DNA of 64,000 nucleotides from Lysobacter enzymogenes (GTDB lineage: Bacteria; Pseudomonadota; Gammaproteobacteria; Xanthomonadales; Xanthomonadaceae): contig NZ_CP067396.1 in NCBI RefSeq assembly GCF_023617245.1, positions 2,666,001 through 2,730,000 of the forward strand, in the 5' to 3' direction. The stretch's first letter is position 1. Every line of letters starts with the position of its first letter. Positions 45,524 to 53,151 of this stretch are shown one piece after another. The notes under the pieces were generated by a model. The model did no database searches. It saw only the letters and a program-made list of their open reading frames with translations, and was not told the DNA's origin. The position numbers were made by a program, and so were the translations under genes.

Positions 45524-46060
45524 ATGAATTCGCAGGACCAACAATTGCGGGCCGGCACCGAGGCCTCCTCGCAGACCCTCGACGAGGTGCGCCGGGCGCA
45601 GCAGCGCAATCTGCTCAGCAGCCCCAGCCACCCCCAGCACGACCTGTTCTCGCAGGTGCGCGTGTGCCTGGATCGCCAGGACGCGGCACGCCAGTTCAGC
45701 CCCGGCGAACGCGACAACCTGGCCGGCGCGCTGCTGCTGGAGGCCACCCGCGAGCGCCAGCGCGTGGACGGCGTCGCCTTCAGCCAGGACGGCAAGCGCG
45801 CGTTCGCGATCGAGGGCGAAGCCGATTCGCCGACCCGGCGGATCAGCTTCGTCGACACCGAACAGGCCGCGCAGCAATCGCTGCAGCGCAGCAGCGAGCA
45901 ATTCGCGCAGCTGGCGCGCGAACAGGACGTGCGCGACCAACAGCGCCAGGCCGAGCGCGAGCGCGACAACGAGCGCCAGCGCCGGAACCCCGAACGCAAC
46001 GACGAGCAGCAACCGCAGCAGTCCGCGGCCGCGCGCGCATTGACGCGCGAGCGCGACTGA
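45524..46060 (+). CDS. Stand-alone XVIPCD protein without toxin domain
   Basis: A 178-residue protein made up almost entirely of an XVIPCD-like domain: LLSSPSHPQHDLFSQVRVCL near residue 30, ERDNLAGALLLEATRERQRV, then GKRAFAIEGEADSPTRRISF and EQAAQQSLQRSSEQF. The rest is a highly charged Arg/Glu/Gln tail. GGGAG lies 6 bases before the ATG. In other effectors this domain is the VirD4 docking signal. No catalytic or PG-binding domain precedes it and no lipoprotein gene pairs with it. It could be a worn-down effector, a regulator competing for VirD4, or an effector whose toxicity lies in the tail. Confidence 0.8.
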   Translation: MNSQDQQLRAGTEASSQTLDEVRRAQQRNLLSSPSHPQHDLFSQVRVCLDRQDAARQFSPGERDNLAGALLLEATRERQRVDGVAFSQDGKRAFAIEGEADSPTRRISFVDTEQAAQQSLQRSSEQFAQLAREQDVRDQQRQAERERDNERQRRNPERNDEQQPQQSAAARALTRERD

Positions 46061-46094
46061 GCGCGCCGTCCGGCGCGCAGGCCCAGGAGGACCG

Positions 46095-46385
46095 ATGAGC
46101 AACACCAGCGAATACCGCCACACCGTCCAGACCAAGGGCAAGTTCCAGATCGTCGCCCTGACCCGCGAGTCCGAGTTCGACCAGCAGGATGTCTACGCCT
46201 ATGCGGTGATGTCCTCGGCCGGGGTCAAGCTGCGCCAGGAACTGACCCTGGGCGACGCCCAGAAGTGGATGGACGACGAGATCCTCAAGGAATTGTTGTC
46301 CAACGGCAGCCTTTCGCCGGATATGATGGCGCAATCGCGCCCGGCGGAGCGTTCCGGGCTCCGGACAGGCCGGAAGCGACGCTGA
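46095..46385 (+). CDS. Small unknown protein directly upstream of virD4
   Basis: A 96-residue soluble protein with a textbook ribosome-binding site (AGGAGG, 4 bases before the ATG). It starts 34 bases after the XVIPCD-only gene and ends 37 bases before virD4, so the three are likely one transcript. The folded part (KFQIVALTRESEFDQQDVYA to LGDAQKWMDDEILKELL) has alternating strand and helix character; the C-terminus is basic. No family is recognised. Position suggests a partner of the XVIPCD protein or of the coupling protein. Confidence 0.65.
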   Translation: MSNTSEYRHTVQTKGKFQIVALTRESEFDQQDVYAYAVMSSAGVKLRQELTLGDAQKWMDDEILKELLSNGSLSPDMMAQSRPAERSGLRTGRKRR

Positions 46386-46422
46386 CCGACAGCGGGTTCG
46401 GGGATCAAGCAGGAAGTAAAAC

Positions 46423-48099
46423 GTGAAAGGGAAGGCGATTGGCGCCATCGTGGCGCTGCTGGCGACCGCGGTCGCGGGACTGTACCTGTCGGGCTATCTG
46501 ACGCTGATGCTGCTCAAGCTGCAGGCGCCGCTGGCCTGGGACACCTATCTGCAGTACCTCAAGGCGCTCGACCTGCCGCAGGTCAAGCCCTACGCCGGCA
46601 AGATCAAGGCCGGCGGCCTGCTCGGCTTCGGCTTCCCCGTGCTGCTGTATCTGGGCCTGCTGTATCTGCTGTTCATGCCCAAGAAGCAGTCCATGCACGG
46701 CGACGCGCGCTTCGCGACCGCCGGCGACCTGGACAAGAAGGACATGTTCAAGTCGACCCCGACCTCGGTCGTGGTCGGCAAGTACAACGGCAAGCTGGTC
46801 CAGCTCAGCGGCCAGCAATTCGTGATCCTCGCCGCGCCGACCCGCTCGGGCAAGGGCGTCGGCATCGTCATCCCGAACCTGCTCAACTACCAGGGTTCGA
46901 TGGTGGTGCTGGACATCAAGCAGGAGAACTTCGACCTGACCAGCGGCTGGCGCGCGCAGCAGGGCCAGGAAATCTTCCTGTTCAACCCGTTCGCCGAAGA
47001 CCGCCGCACCCATCGCTGGAACCCGCTGACCTACGTGTCCAGCGACCCGGCGTTCCGCGTCTCGGACCTGATGAGCATCGCCGCGATGCTCTACCCGGAC
47101 GGCTCGGACGACCAGAAGTTCTGGATCAGCCAGGCGCGCAACGCGTTCATGGCCTTCACCCTGTACCTGTTCGAAGCCTACGACGACGCGCAGAAGGTCG
47201 GTTTCCCGTTCGCGACCCAGCCGACCATCGGCGCGGTCTACCGGCTGTCGTCCGGCGACGGCAAGAGCGAGCTCAAGCCGTTCCTCAAGGGCTTGTCGGA
47301 GCGTCCGTTCCTCAGCGCCAACGCCAAGTCGGCGTTCGCCAACATGCTGTCGCAGGCCGACGAGACCTTCGCCTCGATCCTGGGCACGTTCAAGGAACCG
47401 CTGAACCCCTGGATCAATCCGGTGCTGGACGCGGCCACCTCGACCGACGACTTCCTGCTGACCGACGTGCGCAAGAAGAAGATGACGATCTACGTCGGCA
47501 TCCAGCCGAACAAGCTGGCCGAGAGCCGGCTGATCGTGAACCTGTTCTTCAGCCAGATCATCAACCTCAACACCCGCGAGCTGCCGCAGAACAACAAGGA
47601 ACTGAAGCACCAGTGCCTGTTGCTGATGGACGAGTTCACCTCCATCGGCAAGGTCGACATCATCGCCTCGGCGGTGTCGTACATGGCCGGCTACAACATC
47701 CGCCTGCTGCCGATCATCCAGAGCATGTCGCAGCTCGACGCGACCTACGGCAAGGACGTCTCGCGCACCATCATCACCAACCACGCGCTGCAGATCATCT
47801 ACGCCCCGCGCGAGCAGCAGGACGCCAACGACTACTCCGAGATGCTCGGCTACACCACGGTGCGCAAGACCAACGTCACCCGCGGCAAGGAAGTCTCGCG
47901 CAGCGAGTCCGAGGAACGCCGCGCGCTGATGCTGCCGCAGGAACTCAAGGCGATGGGCTTCGACGCCGAGGTGTTCCTGTACGAAGGCATCCCGCACCCG
48001 GTGAAGTGCGACAAGATCAAGTACTACCAGGACAAGCTGTTCACCCAGCGCCTGCTGCCGAAGGTCAACGTGCCGATGCTGGACATCAAGGTCGGCTGA
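46423..48099 (+). CDS. virD4: T4SS coupling protein VirD4
   Basis: A 558-residue inner-membrane ATPase that recognises XVIPCD-bearing effectors and feeds them into the channel. The GTG start has CAGGAAG 7-8 bases upstream. Two N-terminal membrane segments (about residues 5-28 and 65-85) precede the ATPase domain. Walker A is APTRSGKGVG starting at residue 138; Walker B is CLLLMDEFTSIGK near residue 404. It is separated from the other vir genes by the accessory block of 13 kb. Confidence 0.96.
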   Translation: MKGKAIGAIVALLATAVAGLYLSGYLTLMLLKLQAPLAWDTYLQYLKALDLPQVKPYAGKIKAGGLLGFGFPVLLYLGLLYLLFMPKKQSMHGDARFATAGDLDKKDMFKSTPTSVVVGKYNGKLVQLSGQQFVILAAPTRSGKGVGIVIPNLLNYQGSMVVLDIKQENFDLTSGWRAQQGQEIFLFNPFAEDRRTHRWNPLTYVSSDPAFRVSDLMSIAAMLYPDGSDDQKFWISQARNAFMAFTLYLFEAYDDAQKVGFPFATQPTIGAVYRLSSGDGKSELKPFLKGLSERPFLSANAKSAFANMLSQADETFASILGTFKEPLNPWINPVLDAATSTDDFLLTDVRKKKMTIYVGIQPNKLAESRLIVNLFFSQIINLNTRELPQNNKELKHQCLLLMDEFTSIGKVDIIASAVSYMAGYNIRLLPIIQSMSQLDATYGKDVSRTIITNHALQIIYAPREQQDANDYSEMLGYTTVRKTNVTRGKEVSRSESEERRALMLPQELKAMGFDAEVFLYEGIPHPVKCDKIKYYQDKLFTQRLLPKVNVPMLDIKVG

Positions 48100-48131
48100 T
48101 CGGGCCGGAGCCCGCGGACGCACCGCACCAG

Positions 48132-48163
48132 AACGCCGCCGGATTCCGGCGGCGTTTTCGTTT
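48132..48163 (+). terminator. Rho-independent terminator after virD4
   Basis: Eleven-base arms (48132-48142 and 48146-48156) around ATT, followed by TTCGTTT. It closes the vir locus and separates it from the peptide/P450 locus. Confidence 0.92.
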
Positions 48164-48291
48164 CCGCGGCCCCCGGCTCTCGCGCAGGCGGCGGACGGGC
48201 GGGGCGCGGCGGGCGAGGGCGAGGCGCCGTTGGCGCCGCTCCGACCCGGCGGCCGTCGCGCGCGGCGAAACGGGGCAGTGCCGCCGCCGAC

Positions 48292-48332
48292 TTGACTTAG
48301 TCTGGCGTTTCGGCCGGCTAACAATTTATTAG
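48292..48332 (+). promoter_or_regulatory. Candidate promoter of the peptide/P450 locus
   Basis: TTGACT at 48292-48297 is a good -35 box. The A/T-rich TAACAATTTATTAG at 48319-48332 could supply a -10 element, though the spacing is loose (about 18-21 bases), and includes a CTAA-N7-TTAG dyad. This A/T-rich island stands out against GC-rich surroundings and lies about 95 bases before the small peptide gene. Confidence 0.35.
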
Positions 48333-48425
48333 CAATCGCCGCGAAGGCCGCGTGCTAGAACGGAATCGCCGGGCCTTCAGGCTTGGCTCCATCGGAACAA
48401 CCACGAAACGAAAAGGAGTCGTAAC

Positions 48426-48527
48426 GTGAGCAATCTGATCCGTGCCGTGCAGGTGTCGCTGAACATGCGCGCCAACAATTCGACCCAGAGCATCCGTTCC
48501 AAGTACATCTACTGGATCCTGTTCTAA
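48426..48527 (+). CDS. RiPP precursor peptide candidate (P450-modified)
   Basis: A 33-residue gene starting at GTG, with AAGGAG 7 bases upstream, one of the best ribosome-binding sites in the window. The N-terminal part (MSNLIRAVQVSLNMRANNST) would be a leader peptide; the C-terminus KYIYWILF would hold the core. Aromatic residues are absent from the first 26 positions and then fall at 27 (Tyr), 29 (Tyr), 30 (Trp) and 33 (Phe). The YIYW segment closely resembles the YIYY core of cittilin, a peptide crosslinked between aromatic side chains by a P450. A P450 gene starts 72 bases downstream. Function is inferred from this layout; the exact core and the fate of the ILF end are unknown. Confidence 0.8.
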   Translation: MSNLIRAVQVSLNMRANNSTQSIRSKYIYWILF

Positions 48528-48558
48528 GCGACAACGCTCCGCGTAGTTCGTAGCAGCG

Positions 48559-48585
48559 CCAGGGATGGTCGCAGACCATCCCTGG
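48559..48585 (+). promoter_or_regulatory. Perfect 12-bp hairpin between precursor and P450 genes
   Basis: CCAGGGATGGTC (48559-48570) and GACCATCCCTGG (48574-48585) pair perfectly around a GCA loop. There is no T-run, so full termination is unlikely; partial attenuation or 3' end protection of the short precursor message is more plausible and would give more precursor than enzyme, as is common in peptide biosynthesis loci. It ends 6 bases before the P450 ribosome-binding site. Confidence 0.75.
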
Positions 48586-48599
48586 TCTTTGGAGGCTCG

Positions 48600-49835
48600 A
48601 TGACGGAACGCACGACGAACGCGGAAGTGATTTCCATCGACCATCTGCTCGAGCGCGTCCGCCAGGAAGGGCCGGTGCTCGACTTCCAGGGCGACGTGGT
48701 CGGCATCTTCGACCCGGTCCTGGCGGTCAAGGTCGACAAGGCCAATACCGACCGGCTCACCGTGCCGGATTCGCTGATCGATTTCCTGGGGCTGCGCAAA
48801 TCCAGGGACCCGCTGGCCTGGAGCGTGGTGCGCACGGTGCTGATCGAACAGTCCGGGCGGCTCTCGCAACCCGAGCACCTGCGCGACCTCTACTCGCGCA
48901 TGCAGGCCTTCCTGGCGCAGCGCGCCGGCTCGGTGCGCAACCTCAGCGAGCTGAGCTGGTGGACCATCTCGCAATCGCTGCTGCCGATGCTGATCGACGG
49001 CCTGGACGAGGCCGACACGGACGCGCTGATCGGCGAGCAGAAGGCCCGCTACAACGGCATCGTCCTGCAGAACTTCTCGCCCTGGCAGCGGATCGTCGAC
49101 TTCGGCCGTTCGCGCAGGGCCGCGCGCGCGGTGAGCCGGCAGATCCGGCAGCGGCTGCGCGACGGCGATCGCCGCGAGGATTTCCTGCAGTCGCTGCTGC
49201 CGCTGGCCGAGCGCATCGGCACGGACCGGGTGGCCTACCTGGTGTCGGTGGTGCTGGCGGGCATGTCGGGCCTGCCCGGGATCACCGCGGCCAGCCTGGC
49301 GTACGCGATGTACCGTTTTCCCGAGTGGCGCGAGCGGATCCGCGCGGAGACCGCCGCGCTGAGCCTGGACGCGCTGTGCGCGCTGCCGATGAGGGAGCTG
49401 CCGTGCACGGCGCGCTTCATCAAGGAAACCATCCGCGTCTGGCCGGGACTGTTCGCGCTGCGCCGCCCGGCGTTCCACGACATCGAAGTGGACGGCATCC
49501 GGGTCAAGAAGGACGGGGCGTACGAGATTTCCTCGTACTACCAGCACCATTGCCCGCATTACTGGGACGCGCCGGACGTGTTCGACCCGGACCGCTGGCT
49601 GGCCTCGCGCCGGCAGTCCAACAAGGGCGCGTTCGTGCCGTTCGGATTCTCCTCGCGCGCCTGCATCGGCAGCTCCGTCGGCCATGCGCAGCTGGTGCTG
49701 TTTTGCGCGCTGTTGACCCGCGATTTCGACATCCAGGTGCAGGAACAGCCCAAGCCGTGGATGCAGCTGGAAGGCTTCGCGATTCCGGTCGATTTCACCG
49801 GCATCGTGACGCCTCGCGGCGCGGCTGCGGCCTGA
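48600..49835 (+). CDS. Cytochrome P450, probable peptide-crosslinking enzyme
   Basis: A 411-residue soluble P450 with GGAG 6 bases before the ATG. The haem-binding loop PFGFSSRACIGSS (Cys near residue 361) and the ExxR motif in FIKETIRVWPG (near residue 280) are both present, as is FDPDRW. The I-helix reads VVLAGMSGLPGITAA near residue 221: the usual acid-Thr pair of AGxDT is missing, which hints at chemistry other than ordinary hydroxylation. Such changes are found among P450s that join aromatic rings, although the loss alone does not prove it. The precursor gene upstream suggests its substrate. No ferredoxin gene lies nearby, so electrons must come from elsewhere. Confidence 0.88.
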   Translation: MTERTTNAEVISIDHLLERVRQEGPVLDFQGDVVGIFDPVLAVKVDKANTDRLTVPDSLIDFLGLRKSRDPLAWSVVRTVLIEQSGRLSQPEHLRDLYSRMQAFLAQRAGSVRNLSELSWWTISQSLLPMLIDGLDEADTDALIGEQKARYNGIVLQNFSPWQRIVDFGRSRRAARAVSRQIRQRLRDGDRREDFLQSLLPLAERIGTDRVAYLVSVVLAGMSGLPGITAASLAYAMYRFPEWRERIRAETAALSLDALCALPMRELPCTARFIKETIRVWPGLFALRRPAFHDIEVDGIRVKKDGAYEISSYYQHHCPHYWDAPDVFDPDRWLASRRQSNKGAFVPFGFSSRACIGSSVGHAQLVLFCALLTRDFDIQVQEQPKPWMQLEGFAIPVDFTGIVTPRGAAAA

Positions 49836-50006
49836 CGCGCGCCGGATCGTGGCCCCCCGGCGGCGGACGCCTGGCGCCGGGCATTCGCATATGACTACCG
49901 GTTCTGGGAATAGGGCGCCGGCGCACGGCATTCCCGGCGCGGGTCGCGCGCCAACGACGCGGCGGCGGGTCATAATGCCGGCAGCACGCACGCCCGGCCG
50001 ACTCCC

Positions 50007-50804
50007 ATGAACGATCTGCGCATCACCCTGATCCAAGGCGCCACGCGCTGGCACGATCCCGCCGCCAACCGCGAGTACTACGGCGAGTTGATCGGCCAGG
50101 CCCAGGGCATCACCGACCTGGTGCTGCTGCCGGAAACCTTCACCAGCGGCTTCAGCAACGAGGCGATCGGCAACGCCGAGACCATGGACGGGCCGACCGT
50201 GGCCTGGATCCGCGAGCAGGCCGCGCGCCTGAACGCCGCGGTCTGCGGCAGCGTGCAACTGCGCACCGACGACGGCGTGTTCAACCGCCTGCTGTTCGCC
50301 ACGCCCGACGGCGCGCTGCGGACCTACGACAAGCGCCACCTGTTCCGCTACGCCAAGGAGCACGAGCGCTACGCCGCCGGCCGCGAGCGGTTGAGCGTGG
50401 AATGGAAGGGCTGGCGGATCTGTCCGCTGGTCTGCTACGACCTGCGCTTCCCGGTGTTCTCGCGCAACCGCTACGACGTCGAGCGCCCCGGCGCGCCCGA
50501 CTACGACCTGCTGCTGTACGTCGCCAACTGGCCGTCGGCGCGCGCCTATCCGTGGAAGACCCTGCTGCGCGCGCGCGCGATCGAGAACCTGTGCTATGTC
50601 GCCGGCCTCAACCGGGTCGGCACCGACGGCAACGGCCTGCACTACGCCGGCGACAGCGCCGTGATCGATTTCCTCGGCCATCCGGTCAGCGAATGCACCG
50701 ACGAGGAGGTGGTGGTCACCACGACCCTGCAGGCGGCGGAACTGGCCGCGCACCGCGCGCGGTTCCCGGCGATGCTGGACGGCGATCGGTTCGAACTGGC
50801 CTGA
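50007..50804 (+). CDS. Carbon-nitrogen hydrolase, omega-amidase YafV-like
   Basis: A 265-residue nitrilase-superfamily enzyme. The catalytic triad is seen as Glu in LVLLPETFTSGF, Lys in YDKRHLFRYAKE and Cys in CPLVCYDLRFPVFSRN. The ANWPSARAYPWKTLLRARAI and YVAGLNRVGTDGNG segments are typical of YafV/Nit2, which deamidate alpha-ketoglutaramate or the methionine-derived keto-amide. It lies 171 bases after the P450, too far to call an operon. A tailoring role in the peptide locus is possible but a housekeeping role is more likely. Confidence 0.9.
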   Translation: MNDLRITLIQGATRWHDPAANREYYGELIGQAQGITDLVLLPETFTSGFSNEAIGNAETMDGPTVAWIREQAARLNAAVCGSVQLRTDDGVFNRLLFATPDGALRTYDKRHLFRYAKEHERYAAGRERLSVEWKGWRICPLVCYDLRFPVFSRNRYDVERPGAPDYDLLLYVANWPSARAYPWKTLLRARAIENLCYVAGLNRVGTDGNGLHYAGDSAVIDFLGHPVSECTDEEVVVTTTLQAAELAAHRARFPAMLDGDRFELA

Positions 50805-50880
50805 GCCGTCGCGGGCGGTGCCGTGCAGGCTGTTGCGGCCTGTGCGCATGCGCACCCGCCTGCGCGCGAAGTCTCCCTAC

Positions 50881-50988
50881 CGTCATTCCGGCGAAAGCCG
50901 GAACCCATTTTGATCTTGCTTCAAAGCTGCCCGCAGAACAGAGCGCGGCAATAAATCAAAATGGGTTCCGGCTTTCGCCGGAATGACG
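50881..50988. repeat. Inverted repeat with CCGGCGAAAGCCGG core, second copy
   Basis: Perfect 34-base arms at 50881-50914 and 50955-50988, identical over most of their length to the element at 18849-18961. It fills the gap between the omega-amidase gene and the convergent FAD oxidoreductase gene and may serve as a bidirectional terminator. Confidence 0.9.
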
Positions 50989-51038
50989 GTCTTGAGGTTT
51001 CGCGCCCCCCGATCCGCGAAGCAAGCGCGTCCGAAACT

Positions 51039-52193
51039 TCAATAGTGCTCCGACGCGCGCGAGCGCGCCGCGTCCGCCTGGATCTCTTCCTCGCTGAGCC
51101 CGCGCTTGTGGAAATACACCTGCTCGGCCGCCCAGCGCAGCGGCGTGGAGTTCAGCAGCAGGTCGAACGGCCAGTCGAACTGGAAACGGTCGAAGGCCCA
51201 GCGCAGCGCGCGCTTGCGGCGGAAGCGCGGGGCCGCTTCTTCGGCGATGGATTCCGGCGCCGGGCCGACGCCGCGCGCGTGCAGCGCGATGGCCTGGCCG
51301 AGGGTCTCGCCGTGCGCCCACGCCGAATGGATGCCGCCGGCGGTGACCGGCGAGACGATGCCGGCGGCGTCGCCGGTCAGCATCGCGCCGTCGCGCGCCA
51401 GCGGGAACACCGGGCCGCCGCAGGGGATCAGTCCGGCGCGGGTGGCGGCCGGCTGCAGGTCCGGGGCGAGGCCGACCGCGTCGCGCACCCGCGCCAGGAA
51501 GCCGTCGATGTCTGGCACGCGCGCGCGCTCGGAGTCGTGGCGCAGCGCCAGGCCGGCCTGCACGCCGGTCGGGTTCTGCGCGACCCAACCGATGTAGCCC
51601 GGCGCGTAGCGCTTGCTGACGAAGCAGTGCAGGGCGCCGGATTCGGGCAGCGACGCGCCGGGGAATTCGTACTCGATCCCGTACAGGAACTCGTGCGTGC
51701 GGCCCAGTCCGGTGCGCTCGGCCACGCGCGATTTGGCGCCGTCGGCGCCGACCAGGAAGCGCGCGCGGCCGACGCCCTCGATGCGCCAGCCTTCGCCGTC
51801 GCGCTCGGCCTGGGTGAACGAGGCGCCCAGGCGCAGGTCGACGCCGTGGCGCTGCAGTTCCTGCGCCAGCCAACGCATCAGCCGCGGCGTGTCGGTGGTG
51901 AGGAAGTAATAGCCGGGCGCGCTCAGCGCCATGCTGCGCAGGTTCGGCGAATACAGGCGCACGCGCTCGACCCGGTGCACGCAACTGTCCGGCGCGCGGC
52001 TGAGCCAGGTCTGCTCGGCCGCTTCCTTGACCACGATACCGGTGGTGCGCAGCTTGTCGCCCGGATCGCGCTTGCGTTCCAGCACCACCACGCGCAGGCC
52101 GGCGCGCGCGGCCGCCAACGCGCAGGCGGCGCCGGCGAAACTGGCGCCGACCACGACTAGGTCGCAATCGAAACGGGCGGTATCGGTGAGCAT
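51039..52193 (-). CDS. FAD-dependent oxidoreductase, geranylgeranyl reductase-like
   Basis: A 384-residue flavoprotein. The Rossmann FAD-binding start is LVVVGASFAGAACALAAARA, and the second FAD motif is AMLTGDAAGIVSPVTAGGIH near residue 270. The overall pattern matches the geranylgeranyl reductase/menaquinone-reductase-like group of the PHBH superfamily. The substrate may be an isoprenoid chain or an aromatic compound and cannot be named. It is convergent with the amidase gene across a repeat and is followed upstream by the tetR gene on the same strand after 240 bases. Confidence 0.85.
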   Translation of the reverse strand: MLTDTARFDCDLVVVGASFAGAACALAAARAGLRVVVLERKRDPGDKLRTTGIVVKEAAEQTWLSRAPDSCVHRVERVRLYSPNLRSMALSAPGYYFLTTDTPRLMRWLAQELQRHGVDLRLGASFTQAERDGEGWRIEGVGRARFLVGADGAKSRVAERTGLGRTHEFLYGIEYEFPGASLPESGALHCFVSKRYAPGYIGWVAQNPTGVQAGLALRHDSERARVPDIDGFLARVRDAVGLAPDLQPAATRAGLIPCGGPVFPLARDGAMLTGDAAGIVSPVTAGGIHSAWAHGETLGQAIALHARGVGPAPESIAEEAAPRFRRKRALRWAFDRFQFDWPFDLLLNSTPLRWAAEQVYFHKRGLSEEEIQADAARSRASEHY

Positions 52194-52436
52194 GGCGCGG
52201 ACCTCGGTAGGGGTTGCGCCGCAGTGTGTCGGCCGAAGACGAAGCGCGTATGGAGCGTGTGTGAAGTGGCAACGAGGGTCACGCGCAAAGCGCTTACGCG
52301 GTCGGATGAATGCGCGAAAGGGCGTTTTTCGGCAGGTCGTGGCGACGCCTGCGGCGAGGCGGTGTGCGCACGATCGCGCATGGCTTCCCGCGCTGGCGAT
52401 CGCGATGGGCGCGGGCAGGGGCGCCGCGCGCGCGGC

Positions 52437-53042
52437 TCAGCGCGGCTTCTTCGCCATCGTCGCCGCCACCATGCAACGCAGCGCGTCCAGCGCATCCGAC
52501 GCATCGCCATCGCAGGCCGCGCGCACGATCGCGCCATCGACCGCCACTGCGAGCGCGCGCGCGCGGGTCTCGCCCGCGGGCCCCGCCGGCAGCAGCGCGG
52601 CGATGCGCGCCTGCATCGCGCGCTTGTGCGCGCGCGCTCTCTCGATCGCCTGCGGCAGCGCCGGCCCGAGTTCGGCCACGGCGTTGATGAAGGCGCAGCC
52701 GCGGAACTGTGGATGCGCGAACCATTCGGCCAGCGCAGGCGGCAAGGCCGTCGCGTCGTCGCCGAAGCGGCGCAGGGCGGCGTCGAACCACGCCATCCAG
52801 CGTTCGTGGCGATAGTCCAGGAACGCGAGGATCAACTCGTTCTTGCTCGGGTAGTGCCGGTACAGCGTCACCTTGGTCACGCCCGACTCGGCGATGACCC
52901 GGTCGATGCCGGTGGCGCGGATGCCTTCGAGATAGAACAGGTCGTGCGCGGTCTGCAGGATGCGCTCGCGCGCGCTTTGCGGCGCCGCGGCGGCGCGGCG
53001 GGTGTTGTGGGCGTTGTGGGTGGCGGCGGCGCGAGCAGGCAT
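52437..53042 (-). CDS. TetR family transcriptional regulator
   Basis: A 201-residue regulator. The helix-turn-helix is at residues about 23-70 (ARERILQTAHDLFYLEGIRA then TKVTLYRHYPSKNELILAFL). The ATG at 53042 is preferred over the one at 53078 because the latter would place one of three palindromic sites inside the coding part. C-terminal ligand domain contains AEWFAHPQFRGCAFINAVAE. It faces a divergent DUF1348 gene and probably represses both that gene and itself through the sites between them. Confidence 0.92.
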   Translation of the reverse strand: MPARAAATHNAHNTRRAAAAPQSARERILQTAHDLFYLEGIRATGIDRVIAESGVTKVTLYRHYPSKNELILAFLDYRHERWMAWFDAALRRFGDDATALPPALAEWFAHPQFRGCAFINAVAELGPALPQAIERARAHKRAMQARIAALLPAGPAGETRARALAVAVDGAIVRAACDGDASDALDALRCMVAATMAKKPR

Positions 53043-53051
53043 GGACCGATG

Positions 53052-53134
53052 GTAGACCGGTTCGTCTACGCGCGCCATCGATGTAGACAGATTCGTCTAC
53101 ATGGCGTAGCGTGGATGTAGACAAGTCTGTCTAC
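53052..53134. promoter_or_regulatory. Three 18-bp TetR-type operators, GTAGAC-N6-GTCTAC
   Basis: Perfect half-sites GTAGAC and GTCTAC flank six bases at 53052-53069, 53083-53100 and 53117-53134. Start-to-start distances are 31 and 34 bases, near three helical turns, so dimers would bind on one face of the DNA. The first site is 10 bases from the tetR start and the last is 17 bases from the DUF1348 start. Confidence 0.88.
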
Positions 53135-53151
53135 TTTGCTCAGGAGCCCCC

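Noticed and set aside
33180..48130. Mobile element carrying the accessory block
   Set aside because: No transposase, integrase, att-like direct repeats or tRNA boundary seen; the order virB6-accessory-virD4 is better explained by growth of the X-T4SS locus in place.
49836..50804. Amidase as a tailoring enzyme of the peptide locus
   Set aside because: The 171-base gap and close match to housekeeping omega-amidases make a direct role unlikely; kept as a separate gene.
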